NCBI GenBank assembly: GCA_000226015.1
Contig: JH153840.1
Coordinates: forward strand, 103,592-148,425
Direction: 5' to 3'
Length of the DNA stretch: 44,834 nucleotides
DNA from: Mnemiopsis leidyi
Taxonomy: Eukaryota > Ctenophora > Tentaculata > Lobata > Bolinopsidae
Positions within the stretch are counted from its first letter, which is position 1, and every line of letters starts with the position of its first letter. The notes under the pieces were generated by a model, which was given only the letters and a program-made list of their open reading frames with translations, did no database searches and was not told the DNA's origin. The position numbers and the translations under genes are program-made. Shown here piece after piece: positions 41,701 through 44,834 of this stretch.

Positions 41701-44700
41701 AAGAATGAATTATATACTACTAACTGTATATTCCATATCGGAATATGACCTTCCTTAAGTGCAACAAATGCCGTCGCAAAAAAGGGTTCAAAATGTCTCA
41801 AATCTTGTCATCTCGGCGGATGAACGAACATTTTTTAATTTTTCCAATTTTGACTTTAGCTAGATTTATAGGCGAAATAAGCCTACTGTTTAATTGTTGC
41901 AAGGTGCCAAGATTTCAGAGTAGTTCAAAGTAGTGCAACAGCTGTTTCAGAGTCGGACTGCCTTTATACGGTTTAATTAAGCTTTTAGCAACGGTTGTGG
42001 GGCAGCTTTCAATTTACTTTTCTTATTTCTATTGGTGGATCGTCGTTGGGCTTATCAGATAGAAAACGTTGTCGTTCAACATACTATATTAATATTGAAA
42101 ACTTGTTCTATTTAATATTCCGGCGCCAACAACAACGGCCATACTACCATAAGTCATGAGCACTGCTGCGTTAGTTATATTTATGATCAGTTATGAATTA
42201 AGGAGAAAGTTCTGTTGATAAGTTTATTAATTACCGTATCGCACCGTGGTTCTCAAAACAACGAAAATAATTAATCATGGTTGGATAGGTACGTGGGTTT
42301 ATTTTATATTCAAATGGTTTTCTATAAGATTGTTTTAGTACGATAGTTGGACGCTTAAATCCATTGCAGTGTTCAATAGAATATAGCGAAGTTAATTGCA
42401 GTGTTCAATAATTATTCTAGTTAGCTGCATCAATTTCTCGAAACAAATCCTACAAGACAAAGACTTGTCAAGTTCATGCAGGAGACTAGTCACTCCGTTG
42501 ATTAACATTAAAGTTGATATCAACATTTCCATAATGGGTGGGTACAACGAACCCACCCATGATCTTCTTAGAATGATTTGCTTATTTGCTATAAGGCAGA
42601 GCCTGAGCAACGTACAGTTGTCTAGACTTTAGCTATATCGCTGTTTATTCAATTGGAATTTATGTAACTTGTAGAGCTAATTAGTCTCTATCATCCCACT
42701 GACCTTGTATTAAAATGATGACCATGGTCATGGTCATAAGCATATCGATCATGCTGGCTTTGGATGGCTACTATAAGAGTATACGCTTATTATGTACGCT
42801 GATGGTAATTATAATGCCTAGTCCTTGGAGGTTATTGTAGTGGGTTAGGATATTTAAATGAGATTTCTCTGGTCTTTGACCTTGATGATTCTGTCAGGCC
42901 CGTTTTTATCGATATTCATAAATTTTATAAGCTTTTTATATGGATTTTGAAATATTTTGTTTTATCTTAATCTTGCATACTGTTCTGTGTCCAATAGCAA
43001 GTCAGTAGGTTTTGGTATGCACTAAAGCTGGAATCTTTTGTGCATCAAGTCATCCCAGCGATCCAAATATATAATGTTGTTGGGACATAGCCGTACAACC
43101 TTATGATGTTATATTTGTTTTAAGTCTTCATTTGTGCAAAATGGTCCAAAATATAGCCTTATCGTTTTACTGATTTTAATCGGGTCACTTAGTAGGCGGA
43201 TTTGTTCGGTCTCGAATCCTTCTTTAGCTAGCCTTTACTAACGTTACCCACCTCCTTGTACTGTATATTGTGATCATTATGAGTTTACTCAAAGTTGTGG
43301 GTATCACTCGCTCCACTCAAAAATTAGGTATTTGCTCTGTTTTTTGGAACTTTCATACAGCCTAAATTGTACCTCGAATTATATATATGCTATCGGAATA
43401 AGATAACAGACTTCGGAGTTTGGTTGAAACTACAATCGGAGAAATTAACCGTGTAATTTAAATCCTGGGACCATGGTTGAGAAAGGAAAGTTCACCCTCG
43501 GCCTCCCTTAGAGTGGTCCGAACCCAGGCTGATATTAATCGCTAATTTCACATTTTCCCACAGTGCTTATCCTATTAAAACAATCTTACTATATGTCTTA
43601 AAAACAATGTTTTTAGACGGAGCACAAGGAAGTCGTTCATTAAGACGGGAAGATTACGCTTGTCTCATGAAGTAATGTGGTTACAATTACCATGAAACGA
43701 ACAATTATTCCGTCTGTACATTTCATTGATCTGCTCCACAAGATTTCATCCTTGTCCGCTTTTGAAAGATTCTTCATTCTTTCGCTGACATTAATGCATA
43801 AGTGTGAAGCAGCTCTCGTAATTTGGAGAAACGTTTGTTGTTGTTAATGTCGCTCCTCCGTGTAATTGCTTAATGCATAGACATGTACATTAATGGTACA
43901 CTACTACTAACTTATAGAAGCCCTCAGCTCTTCTTCTTTCTTGTTTGGGCTCTAGGCTTTTTGCCCTAAATTACATTCTACAATACCACCAACCACAAAA
44001 TCATTATATCGTTATATCTGCTACGTTTTTTGCTACGTTTTTGTCGAGTCCCCAGTTACTGGCTCAAGCCACTGGCTGGAGAACCACCTGCCTTTCCTTC
44101 ACCACCAAAAGGTGATCAAGGAACTGATACCATAGATAAGATAATGATCTCTATAAGATAAGGATCTTTTTTGTAAATCACTTTAGAACCAATGTCTTGA
44201 GTTAGGGTGATTAAATTGCTAAAAATACAGGCAGCTGCAGCCTTACTGCATTTTAGTAACTGACGAGTGATCTGGTTAAATACATCGTCGATTATGGCAG
44301 TAATTCTTATCACGCAAAAGCTTAAGGCCTGCTAAAATCGGTTTTAGTTTTACTCTTAACCTCCGCCTCAGTTTCGCTGAGAGATTGTTTGCACAAATTT
44401 TGATATTGGATCTAAAAATGACCAATTTTACAGACATACGATTTGGGTAAAATTAAGCTAATGAATAATTATGAGTTACGGAGCGGTAATTTTTTGTCAA
44501 TTAATTTTAATAATAGAGTCAACATTTTTAAGCACTTTACCTCCCATTGATTTTCGATCACCCGATCCCGAATCCAGTCGTTCTTAATAAGCTGATTTGC
44601 CCAGGTTTCGTTACCAATGGTTTATAACATTGAGGATCACGGATGTGTCGATGAAACAAATGGAGTCTGCTTATTTAGGAAACTCAACGTAAGTTGAATA

Positions 44701-44834
44701 ATGTCAAATAAGTTACGAATAAGTTACGTTGCTGCTTAATGCTAGCTTCAATGTCAACCTTAAGTTACAAACTACTGGAATTGTTTTTTTACAGTCATTA
44801 GATAGTGTTGTTTGTTCGTTACTCTTTACCATCT
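38756..44834. other. Unassigned AT-rich sequence
   Basis: About 6 kb with no gene I can support. Plus-strand ORFs at 38922-39245 and 42396-42632 lack motifs. One short hairpin (42534-42560) and several CACGTG sites (40959-41345) were noted. It may be upstream intron or intergenic sequence. Confidence 0.4.

Noticed and set aside
42534..42560. Hairpin atgggtgggt / acccacccat
   Set aside because: 10-bp arms with a 7-base loop are expected about once in 45 kb by chance. No supporting context.

Overview
The window is a piece of a metazoan, almost certainly invertebrate, nuclear genome. It is AT-rich and intron-rich, with canonical GT-AG introns mostly 100-700 bases long at the 3' end of the main gene. 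It also holds Penelope-like and LINE retroelement relics, a MITE, many minisatellites and a 10-N assembly gap (30786-30795). Nothing looks bacterial: there are no operons, ribosome binding sites or long intronless genes. I could not settle the phylum from sequence alone.

The centrepiece is one minus-strand gene, a neuron navigator (NAV/UNC-53) homologue. I assembled it by hand from splice sites and reading phase. Fifteen exons from 18918 down to a stop at 11380 join without a phase conflict: a 5' coiled coil, a basic KKK-rich linker, a second coiled coil, the pre-AAA region, and an AAA-type ATPase domain with Walker A at about 16235-16275. The conserved NAV C-terminal block follows (exons at 14942-15139 and 14460-14645). 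Unlike vertebrate NAVs, which end shortly after this block, this gene seems to run on for roughly 700 residues of proline/serine-rich sequence in three more exons. Upstream, eight phase-compatible exons (24.2-28.5 kb) encode a Ser-rich, low-complexity region with short coiled coils. Two more distant exon candidates (35.05-35.15 kb and 37.37-37.42 kb) may lead towards the N-terminus. A full calponin-homology domain was not found and may lie outside the window.

Layout: 1-660 unassigned, repeat-like; 664-3510 a decayed Penelope-like element (minus) with a 3' LINE fragment (plus) nested in it; 3.6-4.05 kb a tandem array; 4.1-11.3 kb the gene's 3' flank, with a MITE, a fold-back repeat block, short-motif arrays and palindromes; 11.4-18.9 kb the 3' part of the NAV gene; 18.9-24.1 kb a large intron; 24.2-28.5 kb the middle exons; 28.5-37.4 kb large introns with a 177-bp satellite, the assembly gap and a 49-50-bp minisatellite; 37.4-44.8 kb sequence with only one unidentified Cys-rich ORF.

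The most unusual features are the proline-rich NAV tail, a degenerate Walker B position, and two minisatellites (41- and 42-bp units) in separate introns of the same gene, each of which multiplies the 3' splice acceptor it abuts.
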